Counted from the stretch's first letter, positions 29,373-39,104 are shown. The stretch: 64,000 nucleotides of DNA from Xanthomonas prunicola (GCF_002846205.1 NZ_PHKV01000003.1:62001-126000); one strand, 5' to 3'. Notes: generated by a model from the sequence alone, not told the origin. Numbers and translations are program-made.

Positions 29373-32300
29373 CTAACCCACACAAATCCGATCGCGTCCT
29401 GCGCTCTTGGCCTCGTACAAGGCGTGATCGGCGCGCTGCATCAGCGACGAGCCGGTGTCGTCGTCGCGCAGCGCTGCAACCCCGGCGCTGAAAGTCACCT
29501 GCAAGCCCGCCACGCTGCCCCAGTCGTGGCGGGCATGGAACAGGGCGCGGATGCGCAGACAGAGCGCCTGTGCCTCCTCCAGGGTGGTGTCTGCCAATAG
29601 CAGCGCGAATTCTTCACCGCCAAGGCGTGCCGGCAGATCCGAGGCGCGCGCGGCCGCAGTGAGTAGCACACCCACCTCGTGCAACACGGCATCGCCGCTG
29701 GCATGCGAGTAGTGGTCGTTGATGCGCTTGAAGTGATCGATATCCAGAATCGCCAGCACCAGCGGCCGCGCATTGCGGCGTGCACGGCTGATGTCGCGCG
29801 CCAGCGCTTCATCGAAGTGGCGACGGTTGGGCAGCCCGGTCAATGCATCTTCGTGCGCCTGGCGCTCGAAGACATCGGACTTGATGCGCAGGCGCGTCAG
29901 CAGCTCGCTCTTTTCCTGGTTGGCATGCAGCAAGCGCTGCGCCTGCAGTTGCAGGTCTTCGGTGCGCTTGCGGACCAGCTCGGCCAAACGCGCATTGTGG
30001 GTCTTGTAGCCATGCAGCAACACGCGATACAGCAAGGCGAGCAGCAGGAGCGCACCCAGCGCTGCGGCAATGCGCACATCCTGGCGTTGCCACCACAGCG
30101 GCAGGACCTCGAACGCCCACACCGCTTCGTGCGGGCTCCACGCACCGCCCGGATGGCGCGCAGCCACATGCAGGCGATAACGGCCGGGCGGCAAGCCGAT
30201 GAATTCCACACTGCGCTGCCGGCCGCGTTCGGTCCAGGTATTGTCCAGGCCTTCCAAACGGGTGCGGTATTCGATCCGCTCCGGCAACAGGAAGCTCATG
30301 CCGACATAGGACACATTCAAACGATGTCCGCCAGCCAGCTGTTCGCGCTGGCGCCACACCAACGGGCGGCCATCCTGCTGCACGCTTTCGATCAATGCCG
30401 GCGGCGGGCGGCGTTCGCGAAAGCGCTGCAAACGTGCCGGGTCGACCATGCTCACGCCGCCCGCTGTCACCACCCACACCGTGCCGTCGGCACGCCGCAG
30501 CATACTGGGGCCGGAACTGCCGTTGGTCTGCGCATTGCCCATGCCGTCGATCTCGCCATAACGCTCGATGGCGAGCGTGCCGTGCCCATCGGCCACTGCA
30601 TCGAGCGTCTTGAGCTCGGTACGCAGCATGCCGCGATTGCTGCTGATCCACGCATTGCCAAGCCGGTCTTCCACGACCTGGAACACCGTGTCGACCGGCA
30701 TGCCCTGCTCCAGACCCACGCGTGCAAGAACGCCGTTGCGCTCGCGATACAGGCCGCGATCGGTCGCGATCCACATCGCGTCGCCGATGGCCTGAAAACC
30801 GAACACGCTGCGCGCGCCGCCCAGGCTTTCCAGATTCAACTGCTGCAGCTTGCCGTTGCGGAGTACCGCTGCGCCGTCGACCGAGCCCACCCACAATGCC
30901 CCATCGACGCTGGCCAGCGCCGTCACCACGCCGGTGGGCCCCCCTTCGATCGCCAATGGCGCGTACTTGCCGTCCACCAGGTGCACGACGCCACGCTGGG
31001 TCGCAAGCCAGACTGCATCGTGGCCGTCGATCACGATCGCGCGGATATGCCCGCTGGGAATACCGTCGGCCTCACCGTAATGCCGTAGCAAGCGTCCATC
31101 GCGCAATACGAAGACGCCATCGGCATAGGTGCCCACCCAGAGGTCGCCGTGGCCGTCCAGCGCCAGGCTAAGCACCGACAGGCGCCGGCCGGACGGTGTG
31201 ACGACCGGCACCGGCACGATGCGCCCGTCCGGCAGCATCCGGTCCAGGCCGGCGGTTCCGGCGATCCACAGGCTGCCGTCGCGGTCTTCCAGCATTGCGC
31301 GGCTATAGTCGCCGCTCAATCCGTCGCGCTGACTGTAACTACTGAACAAGGTTTCGCGCAGCCGGAACAGACCGCCGTTGGCGCCGACCCAGATGCTGCC
31401 TTCGGCATCTTCGCGCAGGCTGACGATGCGCCCGGTCGGCAGGCTGCGCCCAGCCGGCAGATGCTCTACGCCATATGGTCCGATCCGCAGCAGCCCCTGA
31501 TTTTCGCTGCCCAGCCACAGATCGCCGTGGCGATCCTGCAGCATCGCGGTGAAGTGGCCCTGCCCGGGCACCCGCTGCACCAGCTCGGCACGCGCGTCCT
31601 GCAAGCGGTACAGCTGGTCGCCCGCGACCACCCACACCGTGCCGTCGGTCGCGCGATACGGCCATGCCAACCCGGGCGGAAATCCGAATGCCGCGGGCGC
31701 GCGATGCATACGCCCATCCGGTTCGCGGTAGATCAGCCCGTCGAAGGTGCCGATCAACAAGCGCCCCTGCGCATCAAACAACATGCGCGGAAAGCTGCTC
31801 TGCAGCGGCACCCCATCGGCCGGCGGGAAATAGTCGAAGTGCCCATCCGGCCACAGGCACCCGAGCCCATGCCCTTCGAACAACAGCCACATACGGCCTT
31901 CAGCATCCATGGTCATCGCGTGGATCAACGCCTGCGGCCACTGCCCGCGCCGTTGCCACTGCCGCCACTGCCCATCGGCGCCGTGCCGGACCAGATTGCC
32001 ACGCGCATCGCTCAGCCACAGTGCGCCATCGCGATCCACATACAACGCGCCGACCCCGTTATCGGGCAGCCCCGGGCGCGTGCTGCGATCGATCACGCTG
32101 AATTCCAGCCCGTTGTAGCGCACCAGGCCTTCCCAGGTAGCGAACCACAGATAGCCGTCGTGGGTCTGGGCAATGCCGCGCAAGGAGTTGTGCGTCAGCC
32201 CGTTACGCGAGCTCCAGCTGTCGATGGCGTAGTCGCGTAAGCGCGCGGTGCCAGGCGATGCGGCGAACGCTGCGAGCGAACACACCGCCAATAGCAGGCA

Positions 32301-32456
32301 GGCGCCGGTACCAAACCAGCGCCACGACCGTCTGTTTGCTCCTCGTGCTGACGCACGTGCGCCGCAACTGCTCTCGCCCGTTCGCCAGGCGCCCACCCCT
32401 TTGTTCATCACACACAACGCGCCGTTTGCTGGCGATATGGTAGGCAAAAACGCCAT
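29373..32456 (-). CDS. periplasmic beta-propeller sensor diguanylate cyclase (GGDEF)
   Basis: A 1027-residue membrane protein. Order: a signal or anchor segment (about 50-66), about a dozen two-component-regulator propeller repeats of the form DG.LW.GT..GL.R (about 75-700), a Y_Y_Y domain (about 710-790), one membrane helix (ALGALLLLALLYRVLL), a coiled linker (about 835-865), and a GGDEF domain. The active site is GGEEF, preceded five residues earlier by RASD, which fits the RxxD product-inhibition site. It should make cyclic di-GMP in response to an unknown periplasmic signal. An alternative start is ATG 32408; neither has a clear ribosome binding site. Confidence 0.9.
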   Translation of the reverse strand: MAFLPTISPANGALCVMNKGVGAWRTGESSCGARASARGANRRSWRWFGTGACLLLAVCSLAAFAASPGTARLRDYAIDSWSSRNGLTHNSLRGIAQTHDGYLWFATWEGLVRYNGLEFSVIDRSTRPGLPDNGVGALYVDRDGALWLSDARGNLVRHGADGQWRQWQRRGQWPQALIHAMTMDAEGRMWLLFEGHGLGCLWPDGHFDYFPPADGVPLQSSFPRMLFDAQGRLLIGTFDGLIYREPDGRMHRAPAAFGFPPGLAWPYRATDGTVWVVAGDQLYRLQDARAELVQRVPGQGHFTAMLQDRHGDLWLGSENQGLLRIGPYGVEHLPAGRSLPTGRIVSLREDAEGSIWVGANGGLFRLRETLFSSYSQRDGLSGDYSRAMLEDRDGSLWIAGTAGLDRMLPDGRIVPVPVVTPSGRRLSVLSLALDGHGDLWVGTYADGVFVLRDGRLLRHYGEADGIPSGHIRAIVIDGHDAVWLATQRGVVHLVDGKYAPLAIEGGPTGVVTALASVDGALWVGSVDGAAVLRNGKLQQLNLESLGGARSVFGFQAIGDAMWIATDRGLYRERNGVLARVGLEQGMPVDTVFQVVEDRLGNAWISSNRGMLRTELKTLDAVADGHGTLAIERYGEIDGMGNAQTNGSSGPSMLRRADGTVWVVTAGGVSMVDPARLQRFRERRPPPALIESVQQDGRPLVWRQREQLAGGHRLNVSYVGMSFLLPERIEYRTRLEGLDNTWTERGRQRSVEFIGLPPGRYRLHVAARHPGGAWSPHEAVWAFEVLPLWWQRQDVRIAAALGALLLLALLYRVLLHGYKTHNARLAELVRKRTEDLQLQAQRLLHANQEKSELLTRLRIKSDVFERQAHEDALTGLPNRRHFDEALARDISRARRNARPLVLAILDIDHFKRINDHYSHASGDAVLHEVGVLLTAAARASDLPARLGGEEFALLLADTTLEEAQALCLRIRALFHARHDWGSVAGLQVTFSAGVAALRDDDTGSSLMQRADHALYEAKSAGRDRICVG

Positions 32457-32668
32457 GGCGCGTTCGACGATGGCTGCGCATGTGTCGAAAGGCTTGCTGC
32501 AACGCCCTGCGCGTCAACCAACTGATGTCTTGCGCCCGGCAACTGCGCAGAAGTGCGCAGATGCCAGTCAGCAATGGACCGACGAGGAACCGGGGCCGAC
32601 TGACCTCGCGCGGTGCGCGTGCCCTACAGAGGCTAGCACGCGTGCACTCAGCCCCGAGGCACGCGCGA

Positions 32669-33418
32669 TTACGCGCCCAGGCGCTGGCGCACGACCTCGA
32701 ACAGGGTCACACCGGTGGCAACCGACACATTGAGGCTTTCGATTTCGCCCGGCATCGGAATCTTGACCAAACCATCGCAGTGTTCGCGCGTCAGACGGCG
32801 CAGGCCATCGGCCTCACCGCCGAGCACCAGTCCGACATTGCCGCGCAGGTCCACGCTGTACAACGACGCTTCGGCCTCGCCGGCCAGGCCATATAGCCAC
32901 ACGCCCTGCTTTTGCAGATCGCGTAAGCAGCGCGCCAGATTGGTCACCGCCACGACCGGAATGCGGTCGGCCGCACCAGCGGAGGTCTTGCGCACGGTGG
33001 CATTCACCGTTGCCGACTTGTCCTTGGGAATCACCACCGCGGTGACGCCGGCGGCTGCCGCGCTGCGCAGGCAGGCACCGAGGTTGTGCGGGTCTTGCAC
33101 GCCGTCCAGGATCAGCACCAGCGCGCGCCCTTCGGCGGCTTCGACCAGGCCTTCCAGCTCGTTCTCCGCCCATAGCCGTGCAGCGGCATAGCGCGCTGCC
33201 ACGCCCTGATGGCGGACTTGCCCGCCTACGCCGTCCAGCGCCTGGGTGTTGACCCGGCGCACGTCGATGCCCTTGCGGCGCGCCTGTTCCTCGATCTCGG
33301 TGAGGCGCGGGTTCTTGCTGCCGGCCTCGATCAATACCTCGCGCACGTTATCGGCGTCGTTCTCGACGGACGAGGCGACAGCATTGACGCCGACGATCCA
33401 CTGGTTCTGCTTGCTCAT
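32669..33418 (-). CDS. rlmB: 23S rRNA (guanosine-2251-2'-O)-methyltransferase
   Basis: A 249-residue SPOUT methyltransferase. An N-terminal substrate-binding domain (about 5-80) is followed by the knotted catalytic domain with motifs LVLILDGVQDPHNLGACLRSA, VGLVLGGEADGLRRLTREHCD and IPMPGEIESLNVSVATGVTLFE. It methylates the peptidyl-transferase loop of 23S rRNA. In many relatives it follows rnr directly; here a GFA-type gene and two noncoding stretches lie in between. Confidence 0.95.
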   Translation of the reverse strand: MSKQNQWIVGVNAVASSVENDADNVREVLIEAGSKNPRLTEIEEQARRKGIDVRRVNTQALDGVGGQVRHQGVAARYAAARLWAENELEGLVEAAEGRALVLILDGVQDPHNLGACLRSAAAAGVTAVVIPKDKSATVNATVRKTSAGAADRIPVVAVTNLARCLRDLQKQGVWLYGLAGEAEASLYSVDLRGNVGLVLGGEADGLRRLTREHCDGLVKIPMPGEIESLNVSVATGVTLFEVVRQRLGA

Positions 33419-33734
33419 TGCGCGGGCATACGAAGAGATAAAGGGGAATGGTAGGGCCTGCGGCCTGTTACGTCACGGCCGGGGCATGCGAGCCTGGGTG
33501 ACGCCAATCAAGCGATGCCGCCAGCGCATTGGCGCTGGGCACGAGGCGTTTGCGGGGTCCAGCTCGCGCGCTCCTGCTTTGAACGCATGCAGGTCGCGCA
33601 GATCAGCGTGCCGATCGATGGTTGTCGGTGATGCACTGGCGCGTCTGACTACGGCCAGTGACGGCAGCGAGCGAGGTGACGCCGTTGATGCTGGCGTGCC
33701 ACGATCAGCGATACAACGCAACCAGGACCACGTC
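33419..33734. other. intergenic, no gene seen
   Basis: A gap of 316 bases between rlmB and the GFA-type gene. Short open frames on both strands have no ribosome binding site and no recognisable domain. Confidence 0.5.
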
Positions 33735-34208
33735 TCACGCCGGCCACTGCTCGGTGTCGTGATCCGGATGCTGCCGCGATACCACGCTGGCCAAAAAGGC
33801 TTCCGCAACGGCATCGTCTTCGGGTGGGCGCGTGGGCAACTGCGCCAAGGTATCGACGAAGGGCAGCTTGCGATCCAAGCCGTACTGAAGATGCGGCGGC
33901 AACTGCTCTGGCGTATCGAATGCACCTGCCGCAACCGCCACGCCATCGGGCGCTTCATAGGTCAACGGCGTGCCGCACTCGGCGCAAAAACCGCGCTGCA
34001 CGACCGACGAGGATGCAAAACGCTTGGGCGCGCCACGGGTCCAGCGAAACTCGGTGCCACGCACAGACACCAGTGGTGCGTAATACGCACCGAACGCCTT
34101 CTGGCACATCCGGCAGTGACAGATCGACGCATGTACCAGCACACCACGCACATGAAAACGCACAGCCCCGCACTGGCAGCCACCACTGTATTGGCTTGAA
34201 GTGTCCAT
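33735..34208 (-). CDS. GFA family (CENP-V/Mss4-like) zinc protein
   Basis: A 157-residue protein of the glutathione-dependent formaldehyde-activating enzyme family. Zinc-binding cysteines are seen in GGCQCGAVRF (about residues 9-18), ICHCRMCQKAFG and RGFCAECGTPLTY. Despite the family name, most members have no proven formaldehyde activity. It is a single gene between rnr and rlmB, with gaps of about 275 and 316 bases on either side, so it is probably a later insertion. Confidence 0.88.
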   Translation of the reverse strand: MDTSSQYSGGCQCGAVRFHVRGVLVHASICHCRMCQKAFGAYYAPLVSVRGTEFRWTRGAPKRFASSSVVQRGFCAECGTPLTYEAPDGVAVAAGAFDTPEQLPPHLQYGLDRKLPFVDTLAQLPTRPPEDDAVAEAFLASVVSRQHPDHDTEQWPA

Positions 34209-34483
34209 CGTCTGCTCCGCACATCAGTCTGTTATGGACGCCATTGCGGACACGCAACGCTCGCAACGGCCACACCTGCACCGAGATCAGCCAACGCAAG
34301 GTCTGCGCTCACCCAGGCGGGTGCAGTCAGTACTCGGAGTCGGCCGCAACCGCCCGCACGCTGCGGTTCCCCGGCACCGTCCACACCCACCTCACGACGA
34401 CTCGCGACCTTGCGTCAAACGCTCTTGCTGACGACTACGCCGCATCGCGGGCCGCCATCTCGGCCGCCCGCAACGCCGTCACC

Positions 34484-37009
34484 TCAGTACGACTTTTTCT
34501 TGCGCTTGGTCGGCTTTTCGCGTGGCGGCAGCGGCGCTTCGGGCGCCGCGCCATCTTCGGCCAGGCGGAAGTCGATCTTGCGCTCTTCCATGCTGGCCTT
34601 GAGCACCAGCACGCGTACCGGGTCGCCCAGACGGAATTCGCGGCCACGGCGCTCGCCGCTGAGCGTCTTGCGGATCGGGTCGAACTGGTAATAGTCCTGC
34701 GGCAGCTGGGTGACATGCACCAGGCCGTTGACCTTGGACTGCGTCAATTCGACGAACAGACCGAACCCGGTCACGCCGCTGATCACGCCGTCGAATTGAC
34801 CACCCACATGCTTTTCCATCCACGCGGCGCGGTAACGCTCGTCCACTTCGCGTTCGGCTTCGTCGGCACGCCTGCCGCGCTCGGAGCATTGCAGCGACAA
34901 CGCCGCCATCTGGCGCGGGGTGTAGATGAATTTTTCCGGGCTGGCGCCGGTCAGGGCGTGCTTGATCGCGCGATGCACCAGCAGATCCGGGTAACGGCGA
35001 ATCGGCGAGGTGAAGTGCGCGTACGCCTCCAATGCCAGACCGAAGTGACCGTTATTCTCGGGCGAATACACCGCCAGGCTCTGACTACGCAGCAGCACCG
35101 ATTCCAGCAATGCCGCGTCCGGACGCGCGCGCACCTTCTTCAGCAGCTTGGTGTAGTCACCGGGGCGCACCTTGCTCCACGCCGGCAGGCTCAGCTGGAA
35201 TTCCTTGAGGAACTCCAGCAGGTCTTCGTACTTGCTCTCCGGTGGGCGCTCATGCACGCGGTACGGTGCGGGCACATGCACGCTGAGCAGGTAACGCGCC
35301 GCCTCGACATTGGCGGCGATCATGCATTCTTCGATCAGCTTGTGCGCATCGTTGCGCACCAGCATGCCGGCCTGCGTGACTTCACCAGTGTTGTCGAGCA
35401 CAAAGCGCACTTCGGAGGTTTCGAATTCGATCGCGCCGCGATGCGTGCGCGCCTTCGACAGCACGTGATACAGCTGATGCAGGCGCTGCACCTGCGGCAG
35501 CAACGGGCCGATGAACGCCTTGGTGTCGGCATCGTCTTCGCCCACCGCCTTCCAGACCTGGTTGTAGGTCAGGCGCGCATGCGAGTTCATCACCGCTTCG
35601 TAGAAACGCGAGCCGGTCACTTCGCCATCGCGTCCCACCTGCATGTCGCAGACGAAACACATACGGTCGACCTTGGGCATCAGCGAGCAGATGCCGTTGG
35701 ACAGCGTTTCCGGCAACATCGGCACCACGAACCCCGGGAAATACACCGAGGTGGCACGCTTTTGCGCTTCGTCATCCAGCGGCGTACCGGGACGCACATA
35801 GTTGGACACGTCGGCGATCGCCACCACCAGACGGAAACCGTCGGCGTTGGGCTCGCAATACACCGCGTCGTCGAAATCCTTGGCGTCTTCGCCATCGATG
35901 GTGACCAGCGGCATCTGCCGCAGGTCCACACGCCCGCCGATCATCTGCGGCTCGACCACCAATGGCACGGCTGCCGCTTCGTCCAGCACTTCCTGCGGAA
36001 ATTCGTGCGGCAGTTCGTGGCCGTGGATGGCCATTTCCACCACCAGCGACGGGGTCAGCTTGTCGCCCAGCACCGCGATGATCTTGCCGATCGCCGGGCG
36101 GCGCGCGTCCGGCGGCGCGATCAGTTCGCAGACCACCAATTGGCCTTCGCGTGCCTCGCCGATACCGTCCGGCGCGATCTGCACGTTGCGTTGCACGCGC
36201 TTGTCGTCCGGGTCGACATAGGCCACGCCGTGCTCGTAGAAGAACCGCCCAAGCATGCGCGACATGCGGCGTTCCAGCACGCGCGCGATCGCGCCTTCGC
36301 GGCGGCCGCGGCGGTCGATGCCGGTGACGTTGGCCAGCGCACGGTCGCCGTGCATGACCTTGCGCATCTCGAACGGCGGCAGGAACAGGTCGTCGCCACC
36401 TTCGTCTGGCTTGAGGAAGCCGAAGCCTTCCGGGTTGGCGATCACCACACCAGCGATCAAGCTGGTCTGCTGCACCGGCGCGTAGCCGCCGCGGCGGTTC
36501 TGCACCAGTTGCGCTTCGCGCACCATCGCGGCCAGGCGCTTGCCCAACGCATCGATACGATCGCTGAGGTTGAGCTGCTCGGCAATTTCTTCGGCGGTCT
36601 GCGGACCGTCGCAGGCTTCCAGCAACTGCAGGATGGCTTCCCGGCTGGCGATCGGCTCTGCGTAACGCAGGGCCTCGCGGTCGGCGTGCGGATCCTTGAA
36701 TTCGGCAGCAGGAGGCGCGGCGGTCTGGAAGCGCTCCGGCGGCGGCGCAGGCGGGCCGCTCTTGCGCGGGTGCGGTGCGCGCGGGGCCTGCGGCGTCGGC
36801 AGGGCGGCCGGCGGTTGCGGCGCGGCGCTGGAGGCTTTGTCGGCAGCGCGCTTACTGGCGGACTTGGTCGATGCGCCGGCAGCGGCGCGGACCAGAAAGT
36901 CTGGCATCCAGCCTGGCAATTTCTGCTGTTCGGCGGTGCTGGACTCGCCTGCGCTGGTGGATTTGCGGCGACTCGGCCGATCGGAATCTGGGGTGTTTTT
37001 CTTTGTCAT
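34484..37009 (-). CDS. rnr: ribonuclease R
   Basis: An 841-residue processive 3'-5' exoribonuclease that degrades structured RNA. Order: a low-complexity, Pro/Ala/Lys-rich N-terminal extension (about 1-105), a winged-helix domain (about 115-165), two cold-shock domains (about 170-300), the RNB catalytic domain with the Asp cluster TIDGEDAKDFDDAV, and an S1 domain (FDGVISGVTGFGLFVEL) followed by a short basic tail (KPTKRKKKSY). The RNA-channel motif YAHFTSPIRRYPDLLVHR is intact. The N-terminal extension is unusual in length. Confidence 0.95.
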   Translation of the reverse strand: MTKKNTPDSDRPSRRKSTSAGESSTAEQQKLPGWMPDFLVRAAAGASTKSASKRAADKASSAAPQPPAALPTPQAPRAPHPRKSGPPAPPPERFQTAAPPAAEFKDPHADREALRYAEPIASREAILQLLEACDGPQTAEEIAEQLNLSDRIDALGKRLAAMVREAQLVQNRRGGYAPVQQTSLIAGVVIANPEGFGFLKPDEGGDDLFLPPFEMRKVMHGDRALANVTGIDRRGRREGAIARVLERRMSRMLGRFFYEHGVAYVDPDDKRVQRNVQIAPDGIGEAREGQLVVCELIAPPDARRPAIGKIIAVLGDKLTPSLVVEMAIHGHELPHEFPQEVLDEAAAVPLVVEPQMIGGRVDLRQMPLVTIDGEDAKDFDDAVYCEPNADGFRLVVAIADVSNYVRPGTPLDDEAQKRATSVYFPGFVVPMLPETLSNGICSLMPKVDRMCFVCDMQVGRDGEVTGSRFYEAVMNSHARLTYNQVWKAVGEDDADTKAFIGPLLPQVQRLHQLYHVLSKARTHRGAIEFETSEVRFVLDNTGEVTQAGMLVRNDAHKLIEECMIAANVEAARYLLSVHVPAPYRVHERPPESKYEDLLEFLKEFQLSLPAWSKVRPGDYTKLLKKVRARPDAALLESVLLRSQSLAVYSPENNGHFGLALEAYAHFTSPIRRYPDLLVHRAIKHALTGASPEKFIYTPRQMAALSLQCSERGRRADEAEREVDERYRAAWMEKHVGGQFDGVISGVTGFGLFVELTQSKVNGLVHVTQLPQDYYQFDPIRKTLSGERRGREFRLGDPVRVLVLKASMEERKIDFRLAEDGAAPEAPLPPREKPTKRKKKSY

Positions 37010-37130
37010 TGCTTACATGGTACCCCTTGGCGCACCGAGATGGGCAGCAAGGCCGGGGCAGCCGTCGCCGATTGCCATGCATAAAACGTTGACAAGCCTG
37101 GCGAGAGCCTGCAAAATTCGCTGCTCACCT

Positions 37131-37217
37131 GCCCAGGTGGCGGAATTGGTAGACGCACTAGCTTCAGGTGCTAGCGGGGGCAACTTCGTGGAGGTTCGAG
37201 TCCTCTTCTGGGCACCA
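37131..37217 (+). tRNA. tRNA-Leu (anticodon CAG)
   Basis: An 87-base class II tRNA. The acceptor stem gcccagg pairs with tctgggc (one G-U), and the D-arm has GGTAGACGC. The anticodon stem ctagc/gctag encloses loop ttcaggt with anticodon CAG, and there is a long variable arm. The T-arm has GGTTCGAGTCC, and CCA is encoded at 37215-37217. Confidence 0.95.
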
Positions 37218-37224
37218 GTTTAAA

Positions 37225-37250
37225 AAGACCTCCGAGCGATCGGGGGTCTT
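37225..37250 (+). terminator. hairpin terminator after tRNA-Leu
   Basis: An 11-bp stem with one G-U pair (37225-37235 with 37240-37250, loop GCGA) starts 8 bases after the tRNA CCA. The T-run is weak (ctggttt). Confidence 0.65.
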
Positions 37251-37580
37251 CTGGTTTCTGGGGTTCGAAAACTGCAGTGTCACCGCGACTGAGTGCCGCG
37301 CGTGGCCTGGCGCGGTAACCGGGAGCGGGGTTCGCTTTCCCCGCATTGAACACGACCGGCCTGATCGCACCACACCCTACCTCGTGCGTCGATGGCCTGG
37401 CTTGAGGTCGTCAGCCCACCGGAAGCCATCGCCACTCTCCACCCAGCAATGCGGCCCCTACACGTTTAGAACCAGGCGCGACTGTCAGCGCCAGACACGA
37501 GGCTGCAACGCATGGGTGGCCGCATCGCCCCGCCCGCCGTGCTCGTCGGTGATGCATGCGCTTGCGTGCTGCCCGCCGCT
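37251..37580. other. intergenic, no gene seen
   Basis: About 330 bases downstream of tRNA-Leu up to the SGNH hydrolase stop. No integrase, att duplication or coding signal was recognised. Confidence 0.5.
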
Positions 37581-39104
37581 TTACGGCGCTGCGGTAATCC
37601 CCGCCTCGCGCAACGCCTGTGCCCAGATGCGGTAACCGGCTTCGCTGGGATGTGTGCCGTCCGGCATCAGGGCTTCGGGCAGTGTGCCGTCGGCTTGCAA
37701 CAGCTTCGGGCCGATATCGACCAGGCGCACCACCGGATCCTTGGCGTAGCGCGCGGCCAGCAACCGGTTGGTTTCGGCGATGGGCGCACGCCGCGCATCG
37801 TCGGCATTGCGACCACGCGGCATGATCGCCATCAGGATCAGCTTGCTGTTGGGCAGGCGCCGGCGCACTTCACTGACCACCGCCTGCACGCCCAATGCGG
37901 CTTCGGCCGGAGTGCTGGCGCGCGATTGTGCGGTGCCACTGAGGTTGTTGGTGCCGATATGCACCACCACCCAGCGCGGATCCAGGCCGTCGAGTTCACC
38001 CTGGCGAATGCGCCACAGCACATTTTGCGTGCGGTCCCAGCCGAAGCCCAGATTCAATACCGGTCGCTTGCCATACAACCACTGCCACGACTCGGGCCCA
38101 CTGACGCGCGTGGCCTGCGGCGGCCCGGACCAGAAATGCGTGATCGAGTCGCCGATCATCACCACCTCTGGCTTCACGCTGCGCGCGGCCACCAGCGCTG
38201 CGTGGTGGCGCGCATACCAGTCATAGGAATCCTGCTCCAGCCAGTCGACCGGCATCAGCGAGGTGGCTGCATCACGGCCAAGTTCGGCCACCGGCTTGAC
38301 CGGCGGCTCGCCCAGCAGCCGCGCCAGTGTGGGCTCGATCGCTTCGGCCAGCATGCGCTGCCCTCGCGTGTCCGGATGCAACGCACCGGCTGCCGGACGG
38401 AACCGGGTGTCGTAGAACAGCTCGGTGCGCAGCTTGCCGTCGCGCTGGAAGATCGAGCTCACATCCAGATAGGTCACGCGCGGGTTGTCGCCGTATCGCA
38501 CGGCCAGGCCCTGGTTGATCTGCGCATCGCGACGCGACTTTTCGCTGGAGATATCGCTAGGCAGCACACTCAACAACAGGATGTGCGTGCGCGGCAGCTT
38601 TTGTTCGATCGCTGAGACCACCGCATCGATGCCCAGTTGGGTCTGTTCGGCCGTTTGACCGAGATGGCCAGTGTTGTTGGTCCCGATCAGCACCAGTGCG
38701 ACCTTCGGCTGCAGCCCATCGACTTCGCCATTGGCCAGCCGCCACAGCACGTTTTCGGTGCCATCGCCGCTGAAGCCCAGATTGAGTGCGCCGCGGCTGC
38801 CGTAGAAAGTCTGCCAAGTGGGCTGAAAGTCTTCGTCCGGCGCCTTGGCTTTGTCGTAGTTCTGGGTGATCGAATCGCCAATCAGCAGCAGCGTGGTGTC
38901 CGGGTGCTGCTTCACCTGCTCCAGCACCTGCGCATGCCGCTGCGCCCACCAGGCTTCCTGCAGGCAGTCGGTCGGCACGATCGACGGTGGCGGCGTTTGC
39001 GCGCTTGCCACAGTGCAACTCAGCAATAGCCCCCAGCAGCACAGCGTGCGTGCGAAGCCAGACAGAGAAACGCGAAACGACGTAGCGTGCGAAGACCGGG
39101 ACAT
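37581..39104 (-). CDS. exported protein with two tandem SGNH/GDSL hydrolase domains
   Basis: A 507-residue protein with a signal peptide (cleavage near VASA-Q, residue 35) and two PAF-acetylhydrolase-like SGNH domains. Domain 1 (about 70-265) has GDSIT with S78 and GTNN at 141-144. Domain 2 (about 312-500) has GDSIT with S320, GTNN at 384-387 and the catalytic dyad D482/H485 in DGTHPSEAGY. In domain 1 the matching site reads GALHP: H243 is kept, but position 240 is Gly, not Asp. Domain 2 is therefore the likely esterase. ATG 39104 was preferred to a GTG at 39119. Confidence 0.87.
   Translation of the reverse strand: MSRSSHATSFRVSLSGFARTLCCWGLLLSCTVASAQTPPPSIVPTDCLQEAWWAQRHAQVLEQVKQHPDTTLLLIGDSITQNYDKAKAPDEDFQPTWQTFYGSRGALNLGFSGDGTENVLWRLANGEVDGLQPKVALVLIGTNNTGHLGQTAEQTQLGIDAVVSAIEQKLPRTHILLLSVLPSDISSEKSRRDAQINQGLAVRYGDNPRVTYLDVSSIFQRDGKLRTELFYDTRFRPAAGALHPDTRGQRMLAEAIEPTLARLLGEPPVKPVAELGRDAATSLMPVDWLEQDSYDWYARHHAALVAARSVKPEVVMIGDSITHFWSGPPQATRVSGPESWQWLYGKRPVLNLGFGWDRTQNVLWRIRQGELDGLDPRWVVVHIGTNNLSGTAQSRASTPAEAALGVQAVVSEVRRRLPNSKLILMAIMPRGRNADDARRAPIAETNRLLAARYAKDPVVRLVDIGPKLLQADGTLPEALMPDGTHPSEAGYRIWAQALREAGITAAP

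Noticed and set aside
33824..37084. Plus-strand open frame of 1086 codons opposite rnr
   Set aside because: It is a high-GC shadow. The minus strand has all RNase R motifs, and the plus-strand product is His/Arg/Gln-rich without domains.
37164..37373. Minus-strand frame over tRNA-Leu beginning near the tRNA and reading WCPEEDSNLHEVAP
   Set aside because: It is the antisense of the tRNA itself; this kind of protein is a known annotation artefact of tRNA-Leu/Ser genes.
37131..37580. tRNA-Leu as a genomic-island attachment site
   Set aside because: There is no integrase, no duplicated tRNA 3' end and no change in gene type downstream within the window.
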